Source: Cordylochernes scorpioides (Eukaryota > Arthropoda > Arachnida > Pseudoscorpiones > Chernetidae). From it: a stretch of DNA of 64,000 nt. This document shows, piece after piece, positions 30,372 to 42,032 of the stretch (the stretch's first letter is position 1; each line of letters starts with the position of its first letter). The notes beneath the pieces were generated by a model, which saw only the letters and a list, made by a program, of their open reading frames with translations, searched no databases and was not told the origin of the DNA. Location of the stretch: positions 29,708,011-29,772,010 of the forward strand of contig CP092868.1 in the NCBI GenBank assembly GCA_030710605.1. Direction: 5' to 3'. The position numbers and the translations under genes are program-made.

Positions 30372-32467
30372 TCCGTGACCGAATAGTGGTTGGAGTGAGG
30401 GACAAAGCTTTATCTGAAAGAATGCAGTTGGACAGCGAACTGACTTTGGAAAAGGCGGTGAAAATGGTTCGACAGCAGGAAGCCGTTCGACAGCAGCAAG
30501 TCGACCTGCAGCGTCCCTCAACAAGCCAAAAGGTCAATCAGGTGAAGTTCAACTCGAAGAAACAATCACCGAAACAACAACAGCAGCCTTCGAGGAAGAA
30601 GGAGAAGTCAGCCAAAACAAGATCACGATGTCCAAAATGCGGAGGTTTCACCCACAGGGAAGGACAGGCTTGCCGTGCTGAAGGACAAAAATGTAACCTG
30701 TGTTCAAAAACAGGCCATTTTGCAAATTGCTGCCCAGATAAGCAGGCGAAGACTGCGGAAGTCAAAGCTGTTTCTGAACTTGATGAAGAAATTGGTTTTC
30801 TCCTGGAGGTCTCTGCTGTGGAGGATTCATCTAATCTCGATAATGATGAAGACGAGTGCAGGAGGCGATGGACAGCAGAAATCCAAGTGAACGGGAAAAA
30901 GGTGAAGTTTAAGCTCGACTCCCAGGCGGATGTTACATGTGTTCCTCTGTGTCTCTTCAAGAAGATAATGGGACAGCAACGACTAGTGAAAAGTGATATC
31001 AACATTAGAGCTGCTGAATTCTCCGAACTTCAGACTGTGGGTATGTTTATATCAACGCTGCGAAATGGCAATTATGAAATCAAGGAGAAGATTTATGTCA
31101 TTCGTCGTTTGAGTGAACCTCTTCTGAGTCGCCGGGCATGTGAGCTCTTGTACCTGGCGAGGCGAATTGAAGTGGTTGCGACGAGAATTAACCCGATCAA
31201 GGAATTCCCCGAAGTATTTGAAGGACTGGGACAGATCGGAAACCCTTACGAAATCAAATTGAAACCTGGAGCAAAACCATATGCTGTGCATACTCCTCGA
31301 CGGGTACCAATACCTTTGATGGAAAAGCTTAAACCAAGATTGGAAGAGCTCGAGAAGGCGGGAATCATAGCACAAGTTAACGTTGCGACTGAATGGTGTG
31401 CACCGACTGTGATTGCTGGTAAACCGAATGGCGACATACGACTCTGTGTGGATCTCTCAAGGCTGAACGAACATGTACAGCGCGAAGTGCATCCCATGCC
31501 AGTGGTGGAGCATATGCTGGGGCAACTGGGGGAAGCAAGATTCTTTTCGAAACTGGACGCGAACAGTGGCTTTCACCAGATTCCGTTGAGCCCGGACTGC
31601 CAGCATTTAACGACCTTCATCACTCCTTTTGGGAGATATAAATACTGCAGAATGCCATTTGGAATCTCACTCGCCCCAGAGTATTTTCAGAAGGTTATGT
31701 CAATAATCTTGCAAGGCATGGACGGTGTAATGTGTTACCTGGACGATATCCTGATATTTGCCTCCGACTCCAAGACTCACGATCGAATTCTTCGTTTAGT
31801 GCTCCGAAAACTGAAAGAGGCGAAAGTTACACTAAACAAGGCCAAGTGTGTCTTCGGCGTGCCAAGAATTAATTTTCTTGGGCACATACTGGATGAAGAC
31901 GGTATTCGACCAGATCCAGCGAAAATCGAAGCAGTGGCGAAGATGCCTGCTCCGACCGATGTTCATGGCGTAAGAAGATTTCTTGGCATGGTGAACCATC
32001 TGGGACGTAAACTCCGAACGACCTTGCCAATTGCACCAGAGAATCTTAATCCAAAGTTGGTGGACTCTCAGGCCCTGAAAAGAAAGATGGGGAGAAGGAG
32101 AAAGGATATGAAATCCAGATATGATCGACGCTGCGGAGCTACGGACATGGAGGAGCTATCCGAAGGTGACACGGTTTGGATTACAGATATGCGAACCTGG
32201 GGGATTGTAAAGAAAAAAGCATCGACACCAAGGTCGTATATGGTTGATACTCCAGTTGGGACTTTACGTCGAAACAGGTTCCATCTACGAAAAGGATATG
32301 CAGTGCAATATCCAGCCGACCCATCGACGCCGACCTTTTCGGGGGAGGAACTGGTTGAAAATGAAAAGACCCCAGTTGTGGATTATCCCTCTAACGACTC
32401 AGAAGACGGCCAGATAAGAACCCGGAGTGGACGAATTGTTAAACCTGTGGATCGCCTTCATTATTAA
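30299..32467 (+). pseudogene. Gypsy gag-pol with in-frame deletion
   Basis: 722 codons. Order: gag C-terminal part (FITSLYKLADSCEF), zinc knuckles (CPKCGGFTH...C and CNLCSKTGHFANCC), aspartic protease with FKLDSQADVTCVP (DSQ rather than DSG/DTG), then reverse transcriptase with FSKLDANSGFHQIPLS and CYLDDILIFA. After RFLGMVNHLG the frame runs straight into RKLRTTLPIAPENL and an integrase C-terminus ending RTRSGRIVKPVDRL. RNase H, the integrase zinc finger and the catalytic core are missing. It is short compared with the usual size, non-autonomous, and related to the Kabuki/K02A2.6-like Gypsy group by resemblance. Confidence 0.9.
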
Positions 32468-32527
32468 TTATATTATGCATTTAAAGTTTGTAATGTATAT
32501 ATATATTTCAAGTCTTAAAAAGGGGGA

Positions 32528-32651
32528 TGTGCTGAGAACATGTAAGAAAACATGTACCTATGTTTTCCCACGTGACGCAGCGGAGCGTGACCTTGGCTGC
32601 ACGGGTGAGTCAGTTGTTATTTTGCTCTCTGTATGGATGGACATTAAAACA
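32528..32651 (+). repeat. Gypsy 3' LTR
   Basis: 124 bp, two mismatches to the 5' LTR, preceded by polypurine tract AAAAAGGGGGA (32517-32527) and followed by the second GTCTT target copy. Confidence 0.9.
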
Positions 32652-32872
32652 GTCTTCCATTTATATAAACAGACAGACATATTAATATAGCTTCATAGTA
32701 TATAGCGCTCTCAACTGTTCCAATTATCAGTTTATAGTCCTCTTTATTAATACGCTTATTTTTAATTAATATTTCTTGAAATAATGCTACATTTTAAATG
32801 GTTTTGTAATTAATATTTATGTCATTATAATCAATTTATATTGATCAGATTGAAATTTCTTCTGTAATGCAG

Positions 32873-33050
32873 GAGGAGCGGAGTCGTTTGGGCAGCGGCG
32901 ATGCTTCTCATGATCCTACTGGTGACATAATGTGGAAATTGATCGACGAAGATTTGGGCGTCTTCATCGGTGATGCTCCGCAGAACTATGTCGATAATGA
33001 TTGGAGCAGCTTTCCAAGTTCAAGAGAAACTGACTTGACATGACCCTCTA
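32873..33050 (+). CDS. terminal exon E7, copy B
   Basis: The acceptor GTAATGCAG is followed by EERSRLGSGDASHDPTGDIM, then WKLIDEDLGVFIGDAPQ and on to SRETDLT with TGA. This is open in frame 0, whereas in A and C the matching PTGDI segment is reached in phase 1. An extra base near GGGCAGCGGCGA explains the offset. Protein-level similarity of the PTGDI part to A and C argues for coding ancestry. Confidence 0.45.
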
Positions 33051-33201
33051 CATATATGACGAACAATATTTTTACATTATCTGGCACCTTTACTCATATG
33101 TTCAAGATTTGGTGTTACACATTGAAAGCAAGCTTCTGTGATGCCACGGTATCTCAAGTAGCCCATAAATGATCTTTATATGTAAATGATGATGAATTGA
33201 A

Positions 33202-33301
33202 NNNNNNNNNNNNNNNNNNNNNNNNNNNNNNNNNNNNNNNNNNNNNNNNNNNNNNNNNNNNNNNNNNNNNNNNNNNNNNNNNNNNNNNNNNNNNNNNNNN
33301 N
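33202..33301. other. assembly gap (100 N)
   Basis: Exactly 100 undetermined bases. By comparison with copies A and C the 60-bp tandem array is expected here, so the true gap length is unknown. Confidence 0.95.
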
Positions 33302-35000
33302 TTCTTAATGCTTGTCATAGCTGCTGGTGTTTTTCACATTGCTACAATGCATCATCTCAGAATTAAAATACTGGAATTATATTCAGCAATTTCTATAATT
33401 GCCATGATCCCAGCTCCTTTAATGACTAGTCATAAGCTGCCAAGTCCCTGTTGCTATCAATTTAATTATGTCAAAAACCTGCAATTCAAGTCAAAGCTAA
33501 CAAGCTCCATTATTTCTATGAATATTTATGATTCAAATAATTATCAATGCCCCATAAAGCTATCAATTACCATATGACTCATGAAAGCCATGATCCCAAT
33601 GTTAGTTATGTTCTTCAAACCCATAATTTATGAATTTCTTAATCCAAATAATTCGCAATGTCCCCATAAGCTGCCAAGTTCATATTGTATGAATATATGA
33701 TCCCAATTCGGTTATAAACTTTCAAGCTCCATATTGCTATGATTATCATCATTCAATATTTTAATGCCCCTCATAAGCTGCCATGTCCATATTGCTATAA
33801 TTATCTTAATCCAAAATTGTCAATACCCCCCCCTCCATAAGCGGACAAATACCATATTAATATGAATGTCATGATCTCAATGTTTATTATAAGCTACCAA
33901 GCCCCCATATTGCTATGATATATCATATATAATCCAAAGAATTCTCAATCCCCCTAACTGCCAAATACCATTATTAATGATCCCAACGATTCAATACACG
34001 CATGAACCGACCATAACTCAAAAATTATCCATTCAATCCCTCTCTCAGCCCCCAAAAGCTATTCAATGTCCCATTAGTACTATGAATAGCATGGAAAAAG
34101 CATTCAAATATTCATAATGTTCCAATTTCTATGAAAGTTATAATTCTAGCATTCTCAAAGCTCCATAACCCAAAAATTATTTAATTACTCCTCCTCATAG
34201 CTGTCAATATGATTAAAATGGACTAATCATTCTAAAATGTCCATAAGCCTTAAATTTTCATTTCCAATGAATGCCATAATCTTAGCATTTCCAATGTCAA
34301 GTAAAAGCTACTAGCAATAATTGCTTTGAATAACCTATTCCAAAAAAGAATGCTTCAATGCCCATATAAGATGCCAAGTACTATATCCATCTAAGTACCA
34401 TGGACAAGCATTCTTCATATCTCCATAAGCTTCTAAGTTTCATTGTTATGAATATCATGATCTCGAATATCTGAAACCATGGCTTCAGTCTTATCAAGCC
34501 GCCATAGATTCCAATCCCCACATTCAACGAATAATAATACCAATTTTTATCAATAATGTTAAAATTATAAAACAATTTTCTATTCATTTATGGCCGAAGT
34601 TATCTTAATTTTAAGAACTGAATACTCCGGACAACTCTACCTTTACGATAATATTTTATCAAAGCTCGTATCAGTTATCAAGACTCATAATACCATGAAT
34701 ATCATGATTCCAGATATCCAATGTCCGTCATATGCAATGATCCTAGTATTCGCAATCCCTGCTATTGATCTAAAAATTCTCTCGCTCGACAATGTCTACA
34801 ATTGAATCTATCATCTATCTTTTTTATTGTACACCTATTTTTTAAACAAGAAGAATCCATTTGATCTGTCTTCCTAATGTATCCTGTATTGAATGATACT
34901 GGAAAAAACTCAATTCTCTCAATCATCTCTCTCATTTTGATGCCGTAAAAATCTAAATTCAAGCAAACGGCCGGCGAAAATAAAACCATGAATCTTGTAT
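33302..35000 (+). repeat. degenerate short-period repeats, copy B
   Basis: Repeated phrases CATATTGCTATGAATATCA, CCCAAT and CCCATAAGCTGCCAAG recur with many indels. The region matches about 59340-61200 in copy C. It includes a C-run near 33824. No coding frame is sustained. Confidence 0.65.
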
Positions 35001-36063
35001 GAAAAAAATTGTATAATATATTTACAATGTTTTCAAAAATTATTGTTTATATTTATTTATATATATAACCATTGACATTTAACAACAACTCCAGCATCGA
35101 TTATTATTCCCTAGATTACAGCTTCATCGTAGAATATTTTGATCAAGACCATCCAAAGTCCTTATCTGTGGGTATTACAAGTATAGGGATTTTAAAGGGA
35201 AAGCGACATGCTGTTGCATCCTTCTTTTAGTCCTGGTATAGGTATGTTGAAGTGAGGTATGACTCGTAGTTTATTTATTTCAGCCACTCGGATCTTGAGT
35301 CACTTGGATTCAAAAAATGGTGTATCATTGTCGGATAATAGCACAGAGCTGGTTGCCTATCTTGAAGGCAAATTCATGCCTCGTTTCATATAATAAGAAT
35401 TTTTGATATTACAAATACATCATATAAAACTAAGGGAAAATGTTGATTTAATAACGAATGTGATGGAGAAAAAGAGCTCGACTTAATTTTTAACGACTCA
35501 AATATATGTATAACTCTGTACACATTCTTTCTCTGACATTTTTTATTATCATTTTATGTAACTAATTATTCATGTGTACGTCAAAAAAAATATTGTTTTA
35601 TTAATTGCCTCGTTCAGTGTGTGCAAATCATTTTTCATGCCAGGTACTTTTTTAGGAGATTTGTACAGGTATTGCGTTATTTGACATAGGGTGTCTTGAG
35701 AACAATAATTTTCTTCTTTTTACCCATTTTAGGCCTTTTTTTTTCTTCCCTTATTGATACGGTTAATGGTGGAAACTAGTATTCTCATTTTTGTAAGTAA
35801 AAAAATAGAAGGTAAAATATCAAATTAATGTGAATAAAGAGTCAGATGTATTTTTAAAGTTTATTAATATGGGTATAACTTTTTAAAAAAGCAGTGGTAA
35901 ATCACGTTCAGTTCAATGCAATTGATATATTCTTCAAATCGATTACAGAACTAAAAACACGATAACTCAGTTAAGAAGTTGGAAATGGAATTAAATATTT
36001 CTGTCCTATGTCCCATAACTCCAGGTTGTAGTGCCTCCATTGATATATCGCACCTTGTCGGTA
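35001..36063. other. AT-rich spacer, copy B tail
   Basis: No gene was recognised. From about 35760 onward it parallels 61320 onward in copy C, including GAATAAAGAGTCAGATGTA and the segment before the Tigger-like MITE. Confidence 0.5.
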
Positions 36064-36237
36064 CAGTAAAACCTCCATGAGAGGACACTCACGCTAGAGG
36101 ACACCTCTCTACAAAGGACAGTTTTCATTGTCAAAATTACCATATTTGCTATGTAACAACTCTTCGGTAAGAAGACAGCTCTCCATAAAGGACATTTTGA
36201 TCTGCAATTAGGTTTCCTTTATAGAGAGGTTTTACTG
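36064..36237. mobile_element. Tigger-like MITE
   Basis: CAGTAAAACCTCC to GAGGTTTTACTG, flanked by TA on both sides. The equivalent copy is at 61615-61790 in unit C, so the insertion predates the B/C duplication. Confidence 0.85.
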
Positions 36238-36618
36238 TATTGAATTCTGAAGCCAGAATTCTTGAGTTCTACTTGAGTTTTTCATTTAATGTGATTTGTA
36301 GGAATTCCACTTTAAGTGTGATTAGAAAACTCTTCTGTGAGTGGTTGCATGTGAGAGTAGATCAAGAATCCAATTTGGAACATTCATGTTTAAAAATTCC
36401 TTTGAATCGCACTAATCCTAATGTTGGGGCGGCAGTATAAATAAGAGCCATCTATCCCTAGATTGTATGTAAACGCCTCCTGCAAATACTAGATAACTCA
36501 ATAGTGCCTCTCTTGAAGACTTCAGAAATATCTTGAGAGCGCTACTTTGGGAACCACGCTTCTAAACAGTCCTTATGTTAAAGCAACCTAAAATGAGGAA
36601 AAGAGAAAAGCCAAACAT

Positions 36619-36638
36619 GTCTCCGTGGCGCAATCGGC

Positions 36639-36675
<37 letters not shown>

Positions 36676-36691
36676 GAGCCACCCGGGGACG
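36619..36691 (+). tRNA. tRNA-Asn: tRNA-Asn (GTT), T-arm deletion
   Basis: GTCTCCGTGGCGCAATCGG, an anticodon loop with CTGTTAAC (GTT), and CGGGGACG matching the acceptor. One C is missing in the T arm (GGTTCGAGCC-ACC), so it is 73 nt against 74 in its neighbours. It may be impaired. The next copy starts 355 bp downstream in a tandem dimer. Confidence 0.8.
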
Positions 36692-36973
36692 TTTTTTTTT
36701 ATATCTATTGATACTTAATATCTGATAAATAATTATCATTATAATTGCTCTTTTAACTCGAATCTTCATGTGAATAAGTTGATAATATGTAAATAATGAG
36801 CCAACTTTGCCTAGACTTTCTGAACGCCCCCAAATCCTTTCCAACTCACTATTGCCCCTCTTAAAGATTTCAAAGCCTCTAGAGTGGTTACTGTCCCCTT
36901 TTAGGCATCACGGTTCTCAGCAATTTGTATAGATGGAGGAACCTAAAGTTATGTAAAAAGAAATGCTTAACAT

Positions 36974-37030
<57 letters not shown>

Positions 37031-37047
37031 GAGCCCACCCGGGGACG
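36974..37047 (+). tRNA. tRNA-Asn: tRNA-Asn (GTT)
   Basis: 74 nt with complete acceptor, D arm (a T variant in CGGTTAGCGCG), anticodon GTT, T arm GGTTCGAGCCCACC and a T-run terminator downstream. This looks functional. It forms a dimer with the copy at 36619. Confidence 0.95.
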
Positions 37048-37084
37048 CTTTTTTTTTTTAAATATGTTATATATATTATTAATA

Positions 37085-37259
37085 CAGTAGATCTCCCTGT
37101 AAAGGACACCTAATTACAAAGCCAAAGTGTCCTTTAGGGAGAGATGTAGTCTTAGCGGAGAGTTGCTGAATAAAAAAAAATGGTAATTTTGAAAATGAAA
37201 ACTGTCCTTTGTAGAGAGGTGACCTCTAGCGCGGGTGTCCTCTCATGCAGGTTCTACTG
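37085..37259. mobile_element. Tigger-like MITE
   Basis: CAGTAGATCTCCCTG to CAGGTTCTACTG with TA flanks, in the opposite orientation to 36064. The matching copy is at 62989-63168. Confidence 0.8.
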
Positions 37260-37559
37260 TACTAAATAATGACTTTGTGTTTTCACTCAACCCACCATGT
37301 GTATAATATAGAGAATTATCCTTATTTTTAAAAATATATAAGCACTTTTCTTAAAAACGGTATATTTTTTAGAATATTTTAACTGACATTCAAAAGTTTC
37401 ATAAATTTATCCTGGTAAGATGATGTTCTGCGCTCCAGGGGAACCAAGGTGTAAATATCTCTCTCATAAATTGTAACTTAAACACAGCTAAGGATTACCA
37501 CATGTGAAAAGGATGTGTACGGATTCTGCCCCACGGGGTCAAAAACATCCGTCACAGGG

Positions 37560-38090
37560 AAGTTGTTGGGCAAAGGAGATAATGGAATTATTGATTCCTT
37601 CCCTTGAACTAAATCCAATGGAAAAATCGCACCGCCATTGAAGATCAGGACCTACCCATGAGCTGAGAAACTGTAAGAGAATTTTTAAAGAATGAAAAAT
37701 ATTTTTTTTTTTATATCTTTCATAACTGATAACAACTCCGCCTTGCCGGTCCCAAGCCCGTATGAAAAAGGAGGAAGGGCAGCAGTAACAAGCTCACTAA
37801 AAACCTGGGCTCAACTGGTGCGGCTGATAGTACCCTGTAAGGTCTCCTAATCCAGAGATACAGGATGAGCAGCGTTTGTACTCCATGTTAGGAGCTGCTG
37901 CACTTGGCGTCTGTTCCTCATGTCAGAAGCGGCCATTTATTTTGGAACTAAGTCGGCCTGTTACTGAGTAGTGCTCCCAGTCTTAATGACAAAGGCAGAC
38001 GCATTCTACTTCACCAAGTCATGAAGGTTATCAAGAAGATGACTGATAACTTTCTATAATAATCATTACCTTATCTACATATCCCAAGTA
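37560..38090 (+). repeat. LINE 3' UTR-like segment, copy B
   Basis: Closely matches 63480-64000 (GGCTGATAGTACCCTGTAAG, TCATGTCAGAAGCGGCC). It is also recognisably related to the minus-strand 3' UTR at 42540-42640 (CCAGGGATATGGAGGAGC), which follows a LINE C-terminal frame. It is probably a truncated LINE. Confidence 0.55.
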
Positions 38091-38700
38091 CAAGTGATAT
38101 AGGCCATGATAAGTCTGGTTGGTAGTAGCCACTACCTTTTACTGTAAGTTGCACCACATGTCTACCTATGTATACAACAGTTCACTTTTTGTGTTCACAA
38201 CTATGCCAGTTTGAAAACTTGCACTCTCACTGATTTGATTGAACTTGTACAAGAATGGAGGATACTATTGAAGCAAGTAAAAAAGAGCTCATTGCGGGAT
38301 TCGATCCCGGGTCGTGTTTATTGAAAATTCGACATTGTGTGCCATTCCTCCAACAACCCCCTACGACCACAATTGTAAAATAAAAATGGACATAATACAA
38401 CCTCTAATAAGAGACTACCTCCATGAAAGACCAGATACATCTATGGTTTTTAGAAGATCTACCATGAGGAGTTATAGCAATACATGCAGCTTATAACTTC
38501 GATTTAACGTGCCTATTCTATGGTCAAATGTAAATGCTCAAAGATATAAAGGAAATTAATCAGGTCAAAATAAACCAAAACCTTACATGAAGTTTTACTA
38601 TTTAAATGTAGTGGATATCAATAAAAAGAGTATAATAATGTTTTTAAACAAGTGTATACATTTTTTTTAGTTCAAAATAATTCTGCATGTTACATATATC
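38091..38700. other. spacer with degenerate tRNA-like T arm
   Basis: No gene was recognised. At 38295-38316 GCGGGATTCGATCCCGGGTC resembles a tRNA or SINE B box in either orientation, but no cloverleaf could be formed. Confidence 0.4.
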
Positions 38701-39065
38701 TTTTATTATTTCAGCACACAAAACGCGATTTCCGGCTAGGGATAATTGCGTCGATTCACATTTTTAAAACAGAAACAGTTATAAACATATTATACAAGAA
38801 AGTAATCAAAAATAAAAAGAGAAACAATAATATATATTAGGAACCTGAACCTTTCAGGTTAGCAAGATAATTATAAATATATTTACAAAAAATAACCTAT
38901 GATAATTTTTTCTGCTATTTACAAATTGATATAGATCTACAACATTGTTTATTGTCTGTTGTCCATCGGTAAAGAAGAGTGGACATTCCAACAGTAGATG
39001 TCTCAAGTCCTGGATTTCCTTGCCACAGTGACAGCTAGAGTCCTCAACCGCTCCAATTGTTGATA
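38700..39065 (-). pseudogene. 3' end of the 24.7-kb LINE family, minus strand
   Basis: The complement reads VEDSSCHCGKEIQDLRHLLL with ECPLFF following, then the same 3' UTR and terminal CGCAATTATCCCTAGCCGG...CGCGTTTTGTG segment as at 1690-2015. It is 5' truncated. Confidence 0.85.
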
Positions 39066-39266
39066 AAAATCCCTTAAAATTTCCGTGGTTCGTTGTAAAC
39101 TGGGTATTATAAAAATTGGAACGGAAAAATGTTGGAATTCAAAACGGGAAAAAGCTTTGGAATGTTACATATGGAGATTTGAGTAAAGAGAAACTATTTA
39201 TCATTTAAGAAAAAGGCATCTTTTATCATCATTTTTTATTAAAAATTTAGAAGTATAAAAAAAAAA

Positions 39267-39283
39267 CGTCCCCGGGTGGGCTC

Positions 39284-39320
<37 letters not shown>

Positions 39321-39340
39321 GCCGATTGCGCCACGGAGAC
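39267..39340 (-). tRNA. tRNA-Asn: tRNA-Asn (GTT)
   Basis: The complement is a full 74-nt tRNA-Asn identical in all arms to the consensus here, with anticodon GTT. A run of A on the plus strand just before it gives a Pol III T-run terminator. It pairs with the copy at 39635, start-to-start 368 bp. Confidence 0.95.
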
Positions 39341-39634
39341 ATGCTTTACATGTTTCTCTTTTCATAACTTTAGGTTCCTTTATAAATACTAACTGCTAAA
39401 AACCGTGATCCAAAAAGGGGGACAGTATCGCTCTTTTTAGGCTTTGAAATCGTCAAGAGGGGCACTAGTGAGTTGGAAAGGATTTGGGGGCGTTCAGGAA
39501 GTCTAGGGATAGTTGGCTTTTTATTTACATCCTGCCAACTTATTTACATGAAGAATTGAGTTTTTAAAAGAGCAATTATATTTATAATTATTTATCAGAT
39601 ATAAGTATCAATAGATATTTAAGAAAAAAAAAAA

Positions 39635-39651
39635 CGTCCCCAGGTGGGCTC

Positions 39652-39688
<37 letters not shown>

Positions 39689-39708
39689 GCCGATTGCGCC
39701 ACGGAGAC
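39635..39708 (-). tRNA. tRNA-Asn: tRNA-Asn (GTT), one acceptor-side change
   Basis: 74 nt, anticodon GTT, T arm intact. Where the others read CCCGGGGACG this one reads CCTGGGGACG in sense orientation, a single change at the T/acceptor boundary. It is followed by a T-run and is likely still foldable. Confidence 0.9.
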
Positions 39709-40147
39709 TTGTTCCTTTTGTATTTTCCTAATCTTAGGTTCTTTTACCAATAATAATTTTTAGAACCATGATTCCTAAAGGAGACAGTACCGCTTTCCAG
39801 AGAGATCTAAAGTCTTCAAGGGGGTACAAAGTGAGTTCAGAGATATTTAAGGGAGGCGTTCAGGCAATCTATGGATCTGTGGCTTATTTACATACTGTAA
39901 ACGTATGTTAGATAATTGTAGAGGCATTTATGGTATTCCCTGTGGACACACACAAGCAGAGCTCTCAGAAAAGAATAAAGAAAAAGCTTTGAAGCTTTTG
40001 TAATGTAGACATGAAGAAAGCCATTATAGACAATTGACAGTTAAAATAATTTTATTGACATCTTGTCAATATATGCAAAGTGCACAGTCTGCCCTATTTA
40101 AAAAAAAAAGATAATTATATATATGCATCATACTATGTACAAAGAAC

Positions 40148-40282
40148 ATGGCGCCTCGGCCAGCGCTGCAGAGTTTGGTAGAGCATCGCCAGCGGGTCTC
40201 CAGCGACACCACGTATTTCGCGATCTACGAAAAATACGCCAATAAGCCACTTAATGAGAAAGAGTATCATGGACACATATAA
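40148..40282 (+). CDS. 44-codon ORF, possible exon or small protein
   Basis: ATG to TAA reads MAPRPALQSLVEHRQRVSSD, then TTYFAIYEKYANKPLNEKEY and HGHI. The first part is conserved in frame at 17120-17178 (SLVENRQRVSSDT..FAIY). The local G+C is higher than the surroundings. The composition looks protein-like, but no family was recognised. It could be an exon of a dispersed element. Confidence 0.35.
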   Translation: MAPRPALQSLVEHRQRVSSDTTYFAIYEKYANKPLNEKEYHGHI

Positions 40283-40339
40283 AAGAGCAAATATATCGAT
40301 ATCGAATGTAATTAAACCTGGTAGAGATCGCTAGAATCC

Positions 40340-40615
40340 CAAATATATAAATAAAGACTGACCTACTTTGAACACCTAATGAGAGAAAATGGTTTAGAAA
40401 AGATGTTGATGTTAGGAAAAATTGATGGAAGAGAGGAAGACTTGTAATGAGCTGGCTAGAAGGAGTCAAGAAAGATGCCGGTAGATGGGCTGCATTGATC
40501 GTCACTAACAGTTCAAATTGGAGAATATTTGTCCATATAGTCACTAAAAGTCGAACTCAACTTGATAAAACAAAATCAACAACAGAGGATACTCATAAAG
40601 GATTGGGAAAAGAGT
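40340..40615 (+). pseudogene. LINE ORF2 C-terminal fragment
   Basis: Plus-strand frames read LTYFEHLMRENGLEKMLMLG, then MSWLEGVKKDAGRWAALI and VTNSSNWRIFVHIV. This is the post-RT region of RTE/CR1-like LINEs (YFGHIMR...GKI.GRRGRGRP..SWL..IK). It has stops and is related to the fragment at 10-720. Confidence 0.75.
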
Positions 40616-40734
40616 AACTATATAATAATTTCATTAAGAAAAATGGTCTTTGATGTAACGATCTCAAGGAAATATTTGACATATCTTGTGGTTGTAAACA
40701 ATATATAGGTGTGTGCGTGTATATGTGTGTATAT

Positions 40735-41600
40735 ACAAGGTGCGTTCATTAATTTCCAGGACTGGTTAAAAAATAAAATAAATAAAAAAGCTAGAGAAAA
40801 TATTTTTTACAGAGTTGAATATTGGACATTCGACCACGCCTGACTGAAAGCACGAGTCTCGTGGCGCACGCGCCGATCTAAAAATAGAACAAAACAACTT
40901 CCTTGTAAGGTTCGCATTTCTAATTTTAAAATGGCCATTTTCGAAGAGCAGAGAATCTGCATTAAGTTTTGTTTTAAATTGAAAAAAAAAGTGATACTGA
41001 GACGTATGAATTGATTAAGAAGCTTTTGGCGATGCAGCTTTATCCCGTTCAAGAACTTTTTGAATGATTTTCACGCTTCCAAAAAGGTCGGGAAAAGGTA
41101 ACGATGATCAGCATACTGGGGGTCCAAGATCATTTCGTTGCGAGGAAAACAAGCTCAAAATAAAGGAGTTAATTAAATCTAACAGAAGAATTATCTTCAG
41201 TGACTAGACTATCTGTTTATTTGGGGATAATGAGGTGCTTAAGGGAGGCAGTGCGCCTTAAAAGACCTGAAAGATGGCAAAACAATGACTGGATACTTCA
41301 CGTCGGTAATGCGCGGCCGCACACAGCCCATGTTGTTTTGCAGTTTTTGGCCAAGCATTCAACCATACAGATCCCTCATCCACCCTATTCCCCCGACTTA
41401 GCCCCAATGACTTTTTCCTCTATCTAAATTGAAAATTAACTTGAATGGACGGAAATTTGACATCGAAGGCAACCTTGAGGAACCTCTCAAAAAGTGATTT
41501 TATCTCCTGCTTCGACGATTGGAAAAAAAGATGGAACGGGTGTATTGAGGCAGGAGGGGCATATTTTGAAAAATATTGAATTAATTGATTCAAATAATAT
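40735..41600 (+). pseudogene. mariner transposase, decayed and internally deleted
   Basis: From 40931 it reads MAIFEEQRICIKFCFKL, then frame-shifted SDTETYELIKKLF, then WILHVGNARPHTAHVVLQFL and IPHPPYSPDLAP. These are the N-terminal helix-turn-helix and the second catalytic block of mariner (normally xxDNARPHTA). The Asp is changed to Gly, and the region carrying the first catalytic Asp is largely missing. The upstream GGTGCGTTCATTAATTTCC may be the terminal repeat. Confidence 0.85.
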
Positions 41601-41978
41601 TGAATATTAAAATTTACAATGTATTATTCCCTGCAGCCACCAAACCCCCCACCGTACCATGAACTCTGAGACCGCAAATTCAATAGTTTATTCTGTCCTG
41701 TGATTCCCAAAATATGCCATATTCTTTGTCTTATTCCATATCAGTGCATATTGTAGACATGCAAATTCTCTATATATGTATACTTAAATTTCCGTTTTAT
41801 TGTTTTATTCACTATGTAAATCAGCTCTTTGCATAACTGTAGTATATTTTCGGCTTCTTTGTGTGTATATATATGGATTAGATCCGAAAACTTCAGTAGC
41901 GTAATTTTCCTGTCGAAGGGCGGTCGAGCCCGAAAGATTGAAATATTTTTTTTGCTAAAGTCTAGTTTAAAAAAAAAA

Positions 41979-41995
41979 CGTCCCCGGGTGGGCTC

Positions 41996-42032
<37 letters not shown>

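Larger units (their letters stand above)
29782..32651 (+). mobile_element. Gypsy-type LTR retrotransposon, internally deleted
   Basis: 2870 bp with matching 124-bp LTRs, a TGG-initial primer-binding site, a polypurine tract AAAAAGGGGGA before the 3' LTR, and GTCTT on both sides. The coding region keeps gag, protease and reverse transcriptase and then jumps to the end of integrase. It lies in the E6-E7 intron of copy B and is absent from A and C. Confidence 0.95.
17230..38090 (+). repeat. large duplicated unit, copy B
   Basis: Same order as copies A and C: promoter block, MGCFGFF exon, intron 1, E1-E7, degenerate repeats, Tigger-like MITE and tRNA-Asn dimer. It is lengthened by a LINE (about 24.7-29.2 kb) and a Gypsy element (29782-32651). 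It also contains the assembly gap where the 60-bp array is expected. Confidence 0.85.

Noticed and set aside
30312..31005. Minus-strand ORFs under the Gypsy pol gene
   Set aside because: Shadows of the strongly supported plus-strand gag-pol frame.
38290..38320. tRNA gene at 38.3 kb
   Set aside because: Only a T-arm-like sequence is present; no acceptor, D or anticodon arms could be found.
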